Origin: Symbiodinium natans
Lineage: Eukaryota; Sar; Dinophyceae; Suessiales; Symbiodiniaceae
NCBI GenBank assembly: GCA_905221605.1
Contig: CAJNDS010000225.1
Span: 266,001-330,000, forward strand
Reading direction: 5' to 3'
DNA length: 64,000 nt
Position numbers and translations under genes: made by a program. Positions 40,136-51,999 of the stretch are shown piece by piece (positions within the stretch are counted from its first letter, which is position 1; each line of letters begins with the position of its first letter). Under the pieces are notes generated by a model. The model did no database searches and was not told where the DNA came from. It worked only from the letters and a program-made list of their open reading frames with translations.

Positions 40136-40899
40136 AATAATATTCTAAAATCAATTCAATAAAATTCATCTCCAATAATCCAAATATAAATCATCATATA
40201 TTCTATATGTAAATCGGAGGACCGGCTTAAATACGACCATATTAGATTAAAATAGAGAGCCACATCGTGAATCATATATCCAAGCATACAACACTTCCTA
40301 AATAAATTTGATGCCATTTCCATCGAACTGCATCCAAAGAAAAACAACATTTCCTTCTAAACCATGCGACCATTACATTCCCAGACCTCAACCTCTTTAA
40401 GAAAATGTGGCAGCAAATCATTTCATTTCAGACCCAATGGCACAAAATCCCGATCCGAACGAAGCAAAACGCCGAGTAGCAAGGATATTGCCACACAATT
40501 GAAGGGTCCACTTATTCCAAGACATTGTCGATCAACACTTTGAAACGTATATCGTATGAGACGCTTCATGGGCTTTGGGCACTTCTTTTCTCCTACGCTC
40601 AAGTTGGGGTGGTGGGGGGAAAGTAGCTGTGGTAGAAAACAGTACAATAGCGCCCACATGCTTGCTTTTGGATCACGCTGCATGTTATCCATACCCAACC
40701 ATCATTCTTGAAGCACGCACTTTTCTGCACTGGGCAGGTCAGGCGTTGCCGTTCGAGGCTTTCAGTGCTTGCACCTGCGCGCATGGTTGGGTGCTTGTAC
40801 GTTTTCTATTTGGTTGGCAAATTGGCGCTGCGCAGAAACGGCATTGTGACCAAAATGGGGGGACCCAGACATGCAACGATACAAAGTCCTGCCCTTCGA

Positions 40900-43800
40900 T
40901 CTCGGGAAGTGAATTCCCACCAATTGTCTTGGGAGGCGCAAACACTGCCCAGAATCTCCAAAACCACTGAAGGCCAACTTAATAACATGAAAATTGGCTC
41001 AGCATTCAACATACAAACGCAAGCGACCCGGACCGAGTGAAAGACTCCGAAAACGCCAGCCTGTTCACTCAGCTGTTGCCGCTCAGCTTGTAGAGCCTTG
41101 CAGCGCCTTGGCACGTCAAAAGTCCGGTACATGTGCGACGCTGCGACAAGGCAATCACACTGAGATGTAGACTCTTGCATGTCCGCCTTCTCCTTGACGA
41201 GGGCGTCTCTCTCCTGGCCCGTGTACGCAGAAGGCGGGTGCAATGAGCAAGCCCTCGTATTGATCCCAGACACGCCTAAGCAGTGCACCTCCTCCTGCTG
41301 TTTTGATGCGTTCTCGGGGGGATAGTGTATGCTTAGAAGATCAACTGATCAAACACGGCCTGACAGAATTGATGATGGACAAACATCCTAGACCCCATCA
41401 CCCAATGATTTGCAGCAGGGCCGCCTTGAGTACCTGAGCCTCCTTTCGCTCGTTGCGGACGCGGAGTTCCGCGTTCTCTTTCTGGAGAACCTGCCCACTG
41501 GCACTCCGTCAAATCTGAGACCCAAATCTTAAAATCTGAACCGGTTGGACAGAGACCTGACTTGTCACATCGCGACAACCCGCGACCTGAACATCCAAGC
41601 AAAAACAAAACGACTCGAACCCCTCAACTTCCCAGACTCCAAACTAAGGGTTCTTAAGCTCTTCATCTTCAATGACTCGGCCTCGGTCCGTCTTTGCATT
41701 CGGCCTTTCTGCCGCTTGTATTGCCCAAGCACCTCTCTTGGGGGAACTCACTTGGAGTGACTGGGGGCTTGTGAAGCTCGAGCTTTATGCGGGCCACAGC
41801 ACCCCGAGTCCTCCTACAAGAACTCATGAGTCAGAAACATAAACATGTCGACGCTTGAAAGCGGAAGCAGCTAAGCGGCTAAGCGAGCATTGCAAAGGAT
41901 TCCTTGCACTTTGTTTGAGCCCGGGGCTTTGTCAGATTTCGACAGAGCGTCCTGGCAAGCAGCTTACGGCATTGCATGATGAGCGCACCATGTTGTGTGC
42001 ATGTTGCGGGGTTCGGCTGGCTAAAGCCGGGACTGAAGGCTGAAACCTGAAACTTGCTAAGCCCTAAACTCGGGAGAAGCATCTCGACAGCCTGCCCCTA
42101 TCAAGAACGTCGCAGAGTACATTCCCAATTGCCTCACAAGGCGGCACCAATTATGCGATTAATGCCTTAGTCCTGAATCGCAGACACGGCTGAGGGGTGG
42201 GAGATATTGGAAGCTTGGGATGACTTAATAATCTGTTTAGGAGCTGCAGCCGAAAAGTCCCTAGCATGTGCACTGTGAAGATGTTCATGTGAAGGATTAC
42301 GAAGAATCACACAGCCATCCCCCGAGCGCGCATTCCTGAAGGATCCCAGTCCCCCACCCATCGCACACTCGCGCCTAGCAGCCCCTGACATGACAACCTT
42401 CAAATCCTATGCCTTTTTAAGGTCCAGTAGAGTTTGAAGACACGAAACCTTCTAAGGCCATGGGCCCTCTGGCACTATGGGCCTGGAAGTTGGAAAACTT
42501 GGTTCCGTAGGTCTGCAACTGCTGCCGAAGGGCCTCACGAAATGAAAAATGTGAAAACGATAAGTAAAAATACACATATATAAGAATACACATCTATATA
42601 TACACATGCAATATGAAACTTGGATGTTTTCACAAGCTTGGGGCTTGAGCTTTCTCTTGTGCACTTTGATGCACTTTGTGACACTCTGCCCTTCTGAATG
42701 CACCCGCCTGTTCCGCCTGCGTGAGCTGCTCGTTTTCCTGAAGGGTTCCGGGTCGCGAGGTGTCTGGACGCTTGGAGGATTGTCGGGATGAGTGAAATTG
42801 GCTTCAGGTGCAATTCGGTCAAGGATGAAGCCAAGTCGCCATCTTTGCTTTGCGTTCTCGCTCCGCCTCTTCGCGGCAACTTAACACACAAAGGACAGCA
42901 GTCTCAAACGTCCGCAGCTGGAACTGACCACGCAGAACCAACCCACCCCTCCTCGCCTTCTGCCGCTGTTGCCACAGAGTCTTACAAACCCGGCAACACT
43001 CAAACCGGGCAAATGCCTGCAGTACTCTGCAACAGCCACCGAAACAAACCAAAAACAAACCGCAAGCTGCCTCGATCCGATAGGCTCTGGCTGCTTCGGT
43101 GAGCCTGAGCAGTCGCGAGCTCCGTGACGGTTGATTGGTTTCACTTCACTGGATGCTTCAGGATACTTCAGGGTTGTAAAACTTGGAGAAGTTCTGAGGC
43201 AGGCTGCAAGACTATGAAAATTGCGGATTTGGGGTCCATCGCCAACAGGCCGAATAGCCTTCCTTCTCGGGTGACGATAAGCAGTGCTAGCAGTATCTTG
43301 TTCGTCCTATCGTATCAGCGAAATTCACCGAATCATCCACGAACAGCTCCATGCAATGGAAGTCAAAGCCTTGAACAAGTCGCATGTATTACTCCATGAA
43401 CACTGACAGAAGCAGAAGCATGCTTCAAGTATGTGTAGGCGTACCAGTAGCCCCTGAAAACCCGCAACCTTACCCACACCTACCATTGCAGACCTTAAAT
43501 AAGGCCCTAAACTCTAGCCAGTGTGTGGCCTCTGCTCGAAAGCTTTTACCTCCACCTCGCGCGTCTTCTGCTGCTCGGCCAGGTCCTTTTCTCGCCTGGG
43601 TGTACAGTCTGGCCCAGCTTGATGGATGTTAGGCGCTAACCCTCGGGTGACAGAAGTCCCCGTGGCAAGGCCCCTTGCAGGTCATACTTCTCGAAGAACT
43701 CCTTGAACTTTGTTCGGAGTACCTGTCAAACCGGGCTGCACTCATGCCGAGCAGAGGGCGCTAGGTTTGGAACTTAGGGAGAGCTTGGGTTTGACTATGG

Positions 43801-46800
43801 TTTGACTATGAGGCTTTGCATACCAAAACTCGAAACAACAGAAAGCGAAAGCAGTGTAGCGAACTGAAGTTCGCGCGCGGCGATCCGTGTGCGTTGCACT
43901 GCCTGCCTCGTTCTCCAGAGCAAGCCGGCTTCGCTCACTCGCCTGGAACTGCACTCGGTAGGCATTTCATCGGGAACAAGAATTCAGGATCCAAACGTCT
44001 GTGCAACAAAAAGTGGCTACCTGCTGGTCCATCTTCTTCTTGACATCGGCGATGGTTTGCTGGAACTCGTCCGCAAGATCCTGGCCGCTCACGGAATTGT
44101 ATGATTTTTGATGGATTCCGATTGCAACCACTCTGTATAATCTGTGTACTTCCACAGCAAGGGCTCAAGCGAGTGGTGGAGAAGACAACATGCTCGGGGA
44201 CATTTTCCTTTGTAGATTTGTTTGTCCATGAAGCAGATGCGCCCTCGGCCCTGACAAGCTGCCTCTGCTTACTGGAGGGCGCCTCTGGTATTGTGGCCCA
44301 GACAACCTCTGGATCTTCAATACTAAATCTCTTCTGTATGTGCATTCCTCGTTAATGTTGGAAAGCAAAACCGACGGGAACGGAAGATTTAAGCTTCCGC
44401 TTTCCTATACAAAGATACAGGACACGGAGGTTTGCCTTCTTGCCCGAAACAACAACAGATCAAACGCAGGGCTTTGCCTTTTGAATGTCTCAATCCCCTA
44501 CTCGCAAAGTCAAAGGCCTGGAAGCCTCTCAAAACACGCACAGAAGCCAAAAGACAAAAGCCAAGGGGTTCAAAACCATGAACGAACCGAAACAGAACAA
44601 GCAAAGAACACAAGTCAGGGAAGCCCAAAAGCCGAGAAAATCCTCGAGACCTGGCTTGCAAAGCCTCAAACCACTCTGAAACCGTCACATTTATGTGTAT
44701 TACCGTGTACTCCATGTATTCCAGGCTCTCCCCCTAGTCCTGACGCCGTTGCCTCTCTGCATCGGTGAGCTTCCTCCGAGTCAGCGGGGTTTGTACTAGG
44801 GGCTGCACGGACTGAGGGTGGACTCCAGGCTTGGCGCGTGCTTTTAGGGGTTTTTGAATGCTTTGGTGTAGAGCAGCTTTCTTTCACTGATTTGCGCAGC
44901 TTCCGAGAACGTGGGAAGAGATTGCCTGGTGGCAGTGCAGCACCAAAATTCTTGGTCTGTGGAGAAAAATGCAATTGCGCAGAAGAGAATTATCTGTTAG
45001 AGCTTCTTTGGCGAACAAAAGTTCAGAACGAAAACTCCTCAAATTTATCTCATATCCATCTTATGATGCTTCATGACTCCTACTCCAGGATCGAGCAATG
45101 TCTGCCAATTGGGGGTGAAACTAAAAGCTGCTATGGGCTGTCGTCGGCAAAGAACAGTCGCAGTCCGAGCTGGAAGCAGCGTAGCGGGGATCTTTTGATC
45201 AATCTGGTGACTGAAGTCATGCTGAAGCTCGGACTCCAATGTACATGGTGACACACGAAGCGGTCCAGAAAGCCCAAACAACAGTCACTACACGTCGCTA
45301 CATATGCTACGCAGCCATCAGTGCGCCATGGCAATTGCTGGGTTCACAGAACAGTGTGCGCAATTTACTGCTACTGGGATGTACCTGTTGCTGTTTCTGT
45401 TGCTGCTGTTTCGATGGCTGCTGTGTGGCTGCTGCGCGGGTGGTACCTACTGTTTCGCAACTTCTGCGCCGCTGTACATGCCATGCTTTTGCTACGGAAA
45501 CTTCTTTGTGGGAAGCTCACGCCCCCGCACGGCACGCATGGCAAGGGGTCTGTGGCCAGCGTAACAAGGTTGAGAGGCCAAGAGCTGAAAGTCATCAGAG
45601 GACTCTCTTGACAGCTCGTTCATCCTCCCCCTTGTCAGAACCTTCATTGAAGGAACTTCACACACGCCGTGCGCCATCTGGCTTGGGCCGGAAACGAAAT
45701 ACGAGCACCTTCCAACCTTCCAAGCGCCGCTGGCCTCACGAAACATACCTTATACTACAATCCACAATTGTTAGAAAGGCAGTTGCTGGGTTGGCCTCCT
45801 CTCCTCATTGAGGGCATTTGTCTGCTGCTGGAGCTGACCTCAAAGTGGGATCTGAGCGGAAACAGGGAAGGCAAGTAGCTTTCGGAGTTTCGGGTCGAGC
45901 CATTTAATGGCCCGCCAAACCCGCATATTGAAACTTCCAACCCGGAACCCCATCCCCAAGCCCTGATCGACCGAAAACCTCTTCTCTACCAACCCCGTGC
46001 TCCAGGCGCAGGAGTGATTCGAGCTTCGACTTTGTGGCCAAGCACTTTGACAGCTCGACCTTGATCGGGCGCTGGCAAAGCGTTTGTTTCCCATCCACTC
46101 CTCCCCAGCCCTTGCGAATGTATAGAAAGTGCCCTCGCCGGACCTGCACACCGTCCGCTTTCTCCTCGACGTCTGTCAGCTCCTCACACAGTGTGGCAAA
46201 GGTAGGGCGGGATGCAATGCCCTGAGGGAAGCTGCTGGCATTGGTCTCCTGGACATTCAACCTTCACCTGAGCCGACGCCTGAACACCTCAACATTTGCC
46301 CCGCAAGGAAAAATCGTCAAACCTCTACACCCTTGAGGCACTGCCCACATTTCAAAACCCCAACCCCCCCCGAATTTTGCCAAAACTGCAGGAAAGGCAC
46401 TCAAACCAGGGGCTACACCCTCGACTGCCTGTACCAACCTGGCAACAAAGAAAAGAGTCCACGTCCTGTGTTCTGGCTTCGACTTCCTGAACGAGGGTTG
46501 ACACCTCAGCCAACTGTATTGCAGAGGTTGGATTCGAGCAACGAGCAAGTGCTTGAAAGGCCATGTGGTTCAGCGCTTTGAGCACAGGGTGTGTAGGAAG
46601 CAGGCGTGTAATGCACTAAATGTCGCTGGGTTCCAACTCGTTCTTGGCAAAGCAATGATTATGTCTAAATCCTTCAAAAAACCTGAATGCCTGGTTCACC
46701 AATCTGTCCGGCCACGTGTTCCGTCGAGAAACGATGTGTTCCGTTCCCCCCCCTCCCACACGTTTCTCGAAGGTATGGAGGTGGCAAGCACAGCAAGAAT

Positions 46801-49800
46801 ATGGACAACTATTTTTCGGATGAAGGCCACTTTAGCACGACAATGCCCCGAACACGCTTGAATGCACACTGCCACGAGGGCGGCAGCCAACATTCCCAAG
46901 AATGCGCTGCAAGCTGCAACCTGCAGCAATGGACGCATGCGTTCCGAGGCAACCGGTGACCCACTCCACCACGTAGTTTTAGCCCCCGTCTATCATCACC
47001 GAGTTCAGCTCACGGGCATAGAGGTATGAAGATGCCATATTGGATTGAGGCAAACAGGTGGATTTGAAAGCTCAACTGTAGTATATGGAGACGTTGACAA
47101 AGCACCGAAGAATCAGTGAAGAATCTCAAACTCATAGTGCAGCGTTTGTAGCAACAAGGACTTCCTAACATTCGCCAGGAAACTGTGCGCAATTCTTTCC
47201 CATTATGTCGGACATCTTCTATTGTCTTTGGATGATCGACTGTTGCTCCCCCGCCCCCCATTATTCATTGCGTCAGGAACTGAAGTGCTCAACTCGGCTT
47301 TGCTTGGACTGATCTCTGCTTCATTTTAGCGGCGAGTAGGGGCTCGCAGCCTCCCCGATTCACCCCACATTTCCATACAGCGTCAAGAAGACCACTGCCA
47401 GGAAAAACTCGTGGTTTTGGGCCCACCCCTGGTTTTGCTTAAGAACGGGGTTAAGGCACATCCCCCTCTACCTCGTCCCATGATAATGTTGGGAGCCTGC
47501 CCTTGTCAGTGCCAAACCACTGGACATGACCCCCACCAAGTCGTCGCTTGCCGGAACTGCCCACGCCGAGAATAGATGTGCTGTGTGGGAGGCGTACACT
47601 CATTTGGCAAAGGAGCCCACTCTGGGGTCAAAAGGCGGGCCGATGAGCCTTTTCGGAACTGCTTACCGGAAGGAGCATCGGCGCTAAAAACTAAGACTAT
47701 CAACATGCAAGTGATGGTTGTGGGCACACCTGTGAACCCAAACTTTAGTCAAACAAGTTGGCCCATATGTTTTTACGAATGTGCGGAGCAGGAGCTTTCA
47801 AGGACAAACGCCGCACGTGCATAGGCAATCCAAAGCAAACCGTGAATAAGACCACACAGAAACCCTCACACACTGCACCTCCTCGTTTTCAGCCTCAAGA
47901 CGCTGGACCAGCTGCTGTATCTGACAAGGCATGCTGGGGTGCTGTTAATGGTGATGGGGTCAGTTCCGTGGGTCTGCACGATAAACGCATGAATGAACAG
48001 GGTACAAGTGTCTTTCATTAAGGTGACAAGAGGGTTCCAAGACTGATTTAAGCTTTTGTGCATGCCTCTAGCTCCGGCAAGACTCACTCACCTCGTACCA
48101 ACAGAGGTAAACAGTCAATGGACCAGGATTCAGTCTTCTTGTTCGTGCACTCATAAACACGTCGTGAGTGCGACATTAATTATGTAGACGTTCTGTTTGA
48201 TAGATCTTCTTTGCCTTTCACGTCGAACATTGGATTAGGAACATGATGCAGATTCACACACTTCCCACGCGCTCAGTTCATTCGCCATTTTGTGCACCAT
48301 TCTATCACACAAAAACCCTGTCATAAGAGTATGCCTCGGCCCCCGGCCGAGAGGCGCCTAGATCAAGCAGGCCAGGATCTGTTCTCCCACGTTCCCCCCC
48401 TCCCTGTGACACCTGCTCGAACCGCTTGGGAGCCGCAATCCGATGCTGCGGGGGGTCCAGCCAGTGGGCCGCTCCCACAAAGGAGCGCCAGGCTGACATT
48501 GCAACCCTGTAACCCCCTCAAACACGGGCGGGGCTGCACCAAGCGACATATGACTTTTGGCTGTCCTTGGTCTGCGACGCGCACGCTACAGCCGCATTTG
48601 CCGCATACATTGGAATTCACGCGGACAAGATTACGAGTGTAGAGCGCTGCGCTGTCACGGCGGCGGTTATGGCGCAAGCGGAAATTAGCTGCACGGCTGC
48701 AGCGAGCAAGACTACGCAGGGTGACGCTGAAGGCTTCGGGAGTGCGGAGGAGCGGGGTGTGCTTTCGACCCGCTCTGCTGCGCAGGTCCGGCAGTTGTTG
48801 ATTGGAGCAGTGCAGCGAAAGGTAAAAATCCAGCACGTTTTGAGCTATTGCACTGGCCACGCTGAGCTGGCGTACCTGCGAAACTTGGTCAGTGTAATTA
48901 CGGCCCAGGGCTGGTCTTGCGAAGTTTTTTAGCAAGACCCTCGCAACGCTGCGCTGGTAACGTCCATCGATTCATGGCAGCTCATCCTCGAACTGAAGTC
49001 CAGGCCAATCTCTCTCTCCACTCACTTAAGAGCTGCGTTTCTCTCCCAGCTTCCATGGCGGGCCTGTTGTCTCATTGAAGGCACTGCTGTTGTTGAAAAT
49101 AGTGCTGGCATTGCCTGCTTCGTATTCCCTCATGGTCTGGCTCACCACTGCGGCGCCGCCAACCACTGACCTTCAAGCACTGATAAACGCCTGGCACAGT
49201 CAAGCCTGCACGCACGCATTGCAACGGGCGCCAAAGGAGATACTGCTGCAGCTCCCTCGTTTCCGCACATGTGCAGCAGTGCACGTCAAAGATCATGCGC
49301 CAGTAGACAGGCGCTATCTGTCATCATGGCGCCAGTCTCCCCTCCGGCCACTACACGTGCTGGCTGAGGGAGGGCACCCGACAGTGGACGACACAACGAC
49401 AATCGTGAGGCTGCGGCACGCCATGAATGTGAGCATTCGCACGATCCTGTCATGTCATAGCCTTAGCTGCTGTTAACGAAGCCGAATCTGTTCCCTAATC
49501 GGCGCCGGCCTCAATTATGATCTCGGCTTCCGGCGGAAGGCTGCGTGACCATCATCTGCCTGTCCAACTGTCCAAGCCACAAGGCTACACCAGCTACCCC
49601 CGAGCGTGGCTTTGACGGCCCGCTCAGCGTTAACGTCCCTCCGACGACTACACGCAAACACCCGAGCGTGGCTTTGCCAGCCCGCTCGGCCAAGTTTGTT
49701 CCTATGGTCGGCTTTGCGAGCCGTAGCCAAGCCCATTTAGTTTGCTCTTCTCAGGCAGATCAACTACATCAGCCATTTTGCCCGCGCCACTGCCTGCAGC

Positions 49801-51996
49801 GAGCGCTTTGGCGTCGCCACCATGCCACTGGCTGACAAGAACAGGGCGCCCTGGGACGCCTGCCTGGTTTCGCCACAACTGCAGCCTCCACACTTCGGAG
49901 CGTCCGTCGGGCCAGGCAAGCATGCCCGGAGCTTCAACTGCCAACTTTGCACTCAGTGCATTTTCGGAGATCCCTTCGGCTTGAAGAAAGACTCCGGCTG
50001 ACAGCTCCACGTACTTGAACACCTTGATAATGTCATTCCAGGTGGCCGCGGCGGAGCATCTGCATATGCGTGCTGTCAGTCGGCTGATTGCAAAGGGATA
50101 ATAGCTTCTTCCTCTGCACTTTTGCCGCACGCCTCTTGCAAAACTTCTTGTGGACGGCCCTCGCGCAGCCGAGAAAGGCGAGACAAGACTACACTGCACG
50201 CCTGCATGCCTTCAAACCCGAAGACTTTAATGCCCCCCAGAGCGCGACTCTCTTTGCTTGTATAGTTTGTGTATCTGTCACCAGAGCTCGTTCTTGCAAG
50301 GGAGGCGCAACCGAAGGTGCAGGCTGATGCTGGCGGCGCTTTTGGCTGCAAAGATAGGTGATGAACTCCCGAAGTCCGAGGCAATCTCGCCCCTTCTTTC
50401 CACCATTGATCGTCCCAACCATGGCCGCCACAGTGTGCCATCTGGCCCGAATATTCGCTCCCTATCACTATCACACCTGCGGTCATAACAGGGGCGGGTG
50501 GGCAGGTGATTCGAAGTACATGTAGCTGTTTATCGTAGTTTAGGGCTGGTGGTACCCACTTCCACTTCAACAACGTCAGCTTCTTCCAGAACGCATGGGC
50601 CGCAGAGCACTCAGCCTGCGTCTGCGTCTCACAAGGCTTTCCTGTGATCTCTTTGTTGAAGAAGACCGGAGCATATACGGTCGCAACGACTTTTCCGTCC
50701 TGCACTCCGCAAGAGAAGAAGTTGTCGTGGCCCTTCTTGATGTCACGCTGTGCAAACCGGGACAGGAACACATGCAGTGTCTGCTTCGGAGGGCCCACAA
50801 ATGAGTCAAGACAAACAGCCCCCCAGCCCAAACCTACCCTACACTGACATGTCAAACCCAATCACCGACTCATCCAATCGTTGACTGACATGGGGTTGGT
50901 CCCAACAGTTACGGATCCACTAGTACGCGAACAACAGGCAACAACGGGAACAATGGCCTTCTCTGCATCATCCGCGGAGCCAGTGACAATCTGCTTCACC
51001 TCAGGGCCAAGAAAGACGCCTTTTGGGCTTGGAAAAGTTTAGGGCTTCGGGCGTTGGAGGCTTTAGGTTTTGGACGGTGTGGAATTGATATTTGAGAGTT
51101 GCAATCTACCCACGTGGACATATGGCAAATTCCAACCCCACAGTGCAATGTCCTTGGCCGCCAAAGGTTCACTCCACCGTAACTGCTGGAAAACCAAGAG
51201 CTACTGCAACCTTGGCAAGTCCCGAAACCCTTTGAAAACGATGCTCTTCAAACCACGTCTTCCCGTTGGGGCATCTTCAACTTGTGCCCCACCTTGCCTC
51301 TTTGAGCTTGTTCTTGGCGGCGGTTCGGGCTTTGCCTTTCTGAGCCTTCTGAGACTTCTCGTTCTCCTGCAAAACTGAGCTTATTTGCACGGTTCAGGAG
51401 CTGACCGTGCCAAAACACACCTCCCTTTCCTGCCTACCACTCCTAGACTCCTATCTGGGCCTGCCTCTGCACGAGGAGGGCTCGGAGAAAGCCAAATGAT
51501 ACAATCCTTGACACCCCACATTGTTTGCCACGGGCATGTCGGTGGCACCTCTGCTGAGCTTTTTTCGAATTCTCGAATTTTCCTGGCGACATTCGAGACA
51601 GCAGCTGCCGGAGAGGGGAAGGTTTACTCTAGCGGCCCAGACAGCCTGCGCATGCTATGCTGCCACAGGACGTGAAAACACAGAACATGGGTACATCTTG
51701 AACCCTGACCCCAAGCATCCACAGCTCCACAAAAAATGCTCAGCTCTCCGCTTGTTCAGCAGCTCCGCCATGGCAGGCGATAAGTTCACGCTGGGGGCGA
51801 CCGCGGCCTCAAAGGTGTTTTCGTTTAACTGTAAAGCGCTTCGTCTGTGTTCCGGTGGGTTTAAAGGCATTCGGCTTCGTAACGCTGTTTCCCGTTCGGG
51901 CTTTAAAAAATTCTTGGTCGAAAGAAGTGCTTCACGAACCTCCGGGTCCCTGGCATCCTTCTGCTCCTTGTCCTTCTTCCCCTTCTTTGGGGCCAT
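40900..51996 (-). CDS. Coiled-coil protein gene built of many tiny exons
   Basis: Reads on the minus strand from ATG 51994-51996 (MAPKKGKKDKEQKDARDPEV). Exons with visible AG and GT/GC borders include 51731-51828 (SPAMAELLNKRRAEHF), 51298-51366 (ENEKSQKAQKGKARTAAKNK), 47879-47920 (IQQLVQRLEAENEE), about 46466-46513 (LAEVSTLVQEVEARTQ), 46144-46248 (CEELTDVEEKADGVQ), about 46000-46071 (KVELSKCLATKSKLESLL), about 45793-45833 (LQQQTNALNEERR), 44739 to about 44773 (KLTDAERQRRQ), 44021-44080 (DLADEFQQTIADVKKKMDQQ), 43904-43942 (ASERSRLALENEA), 43550-43595 (REKDLAEQQKTREVE), about 42831-42879 (CREEAERERKAKMA), 42708-42737 (ENEQLTQAEQ), 41434-41490 (VLQKENAELRVRNERKEAQ), about 41175-41213 (ERDALVKEKADMQ) and 41061-41096 (ALQAERQQLSEQ). 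Many are whole numbers of codons. The composition is Glu/Lys/Gln-rich and heptad-like. A cytoskeletal or ciliary role is possible, but I recognise no family. The gap 47.9-51.3 kb holds other coding pieces, so two genes may be involved. The 3' end is not defined. Confidence 0.65.
49129..49320 (+). CDS. Possible ubiquitin-specific-protease-like fragment
   Basis: The open stretch reads ALINAWHSQACTHALQRAPK, then EILLQLPRFRT. The pattern W-H-x-Q...H-A-L...LQLxRF is reminiscent of the part of the UCH/USP fold around the L-x-L-x-RF strand. Splice borders are unclear and the catalytic Cys and His boxes are not in view. It lies on the opposite strand within the interval of the coiled-coil gene. This is a weak call; it could be chance. 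Confidence 0.2.
49702..51026 (-). CDS. Exons of an unidentified protein with a dsRNA-binding-like segment
   Basis: Three protein-like stretches on the minus strand. About 50930-51026 reads GPEVKQIVTGSADDAEKAIV. About 50571-50783, after an AG, reads TLHVFLSRFAQRDIKKGHDN and ends AECSAAHAFWKKL; the spacing and the AExxAAxxxxxxL ending recall a divergent double-stranded-RNA-binding fold. About 49750-50040 reads WNDIIKVFKYVELSAGVFLQ and later RSEVWRLQLWRNQAGVPG. They are in transcription order but cannot be joined with confidence. They could be internal exons of the coiled-coil gene or a separate nested gene. Confidence 0.4.
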
Positions 51997-51999
51997 GGC

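Larger units (their letters stand above)
34031..40430. other. AT-rich palindromic island
   Basis: About 6.4 kb with composition unlike the rest of the window: AT-rich, with many short palindromes of the TTTTCCGGAAATTT kind, two triplet arrays, and nested inverted repeats. I find no protein domain, tRNA, rRNA or organelle gene in it. Long open frames inside are translations of the triplet arrays. Its left edge coincides with the end of the 3' LTR. It may be an inserted fold-back type element, or sequence joined here by rearrangement or misassembly. Confidence 0.7.

Noticed and set aside
40409-40416. GCAGC beyond the AT-rich island as the missing target-site duplicate of 16825-16829
   Set aside because: A 5-mer is easily found by chance in 100 bp and no other border evidence exists.
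34031-40430. AT-rich island as organelle DNA
   Set aside because: No mitochondrial or plastid gene, rRNA fragment or tRNA was recognised in it.
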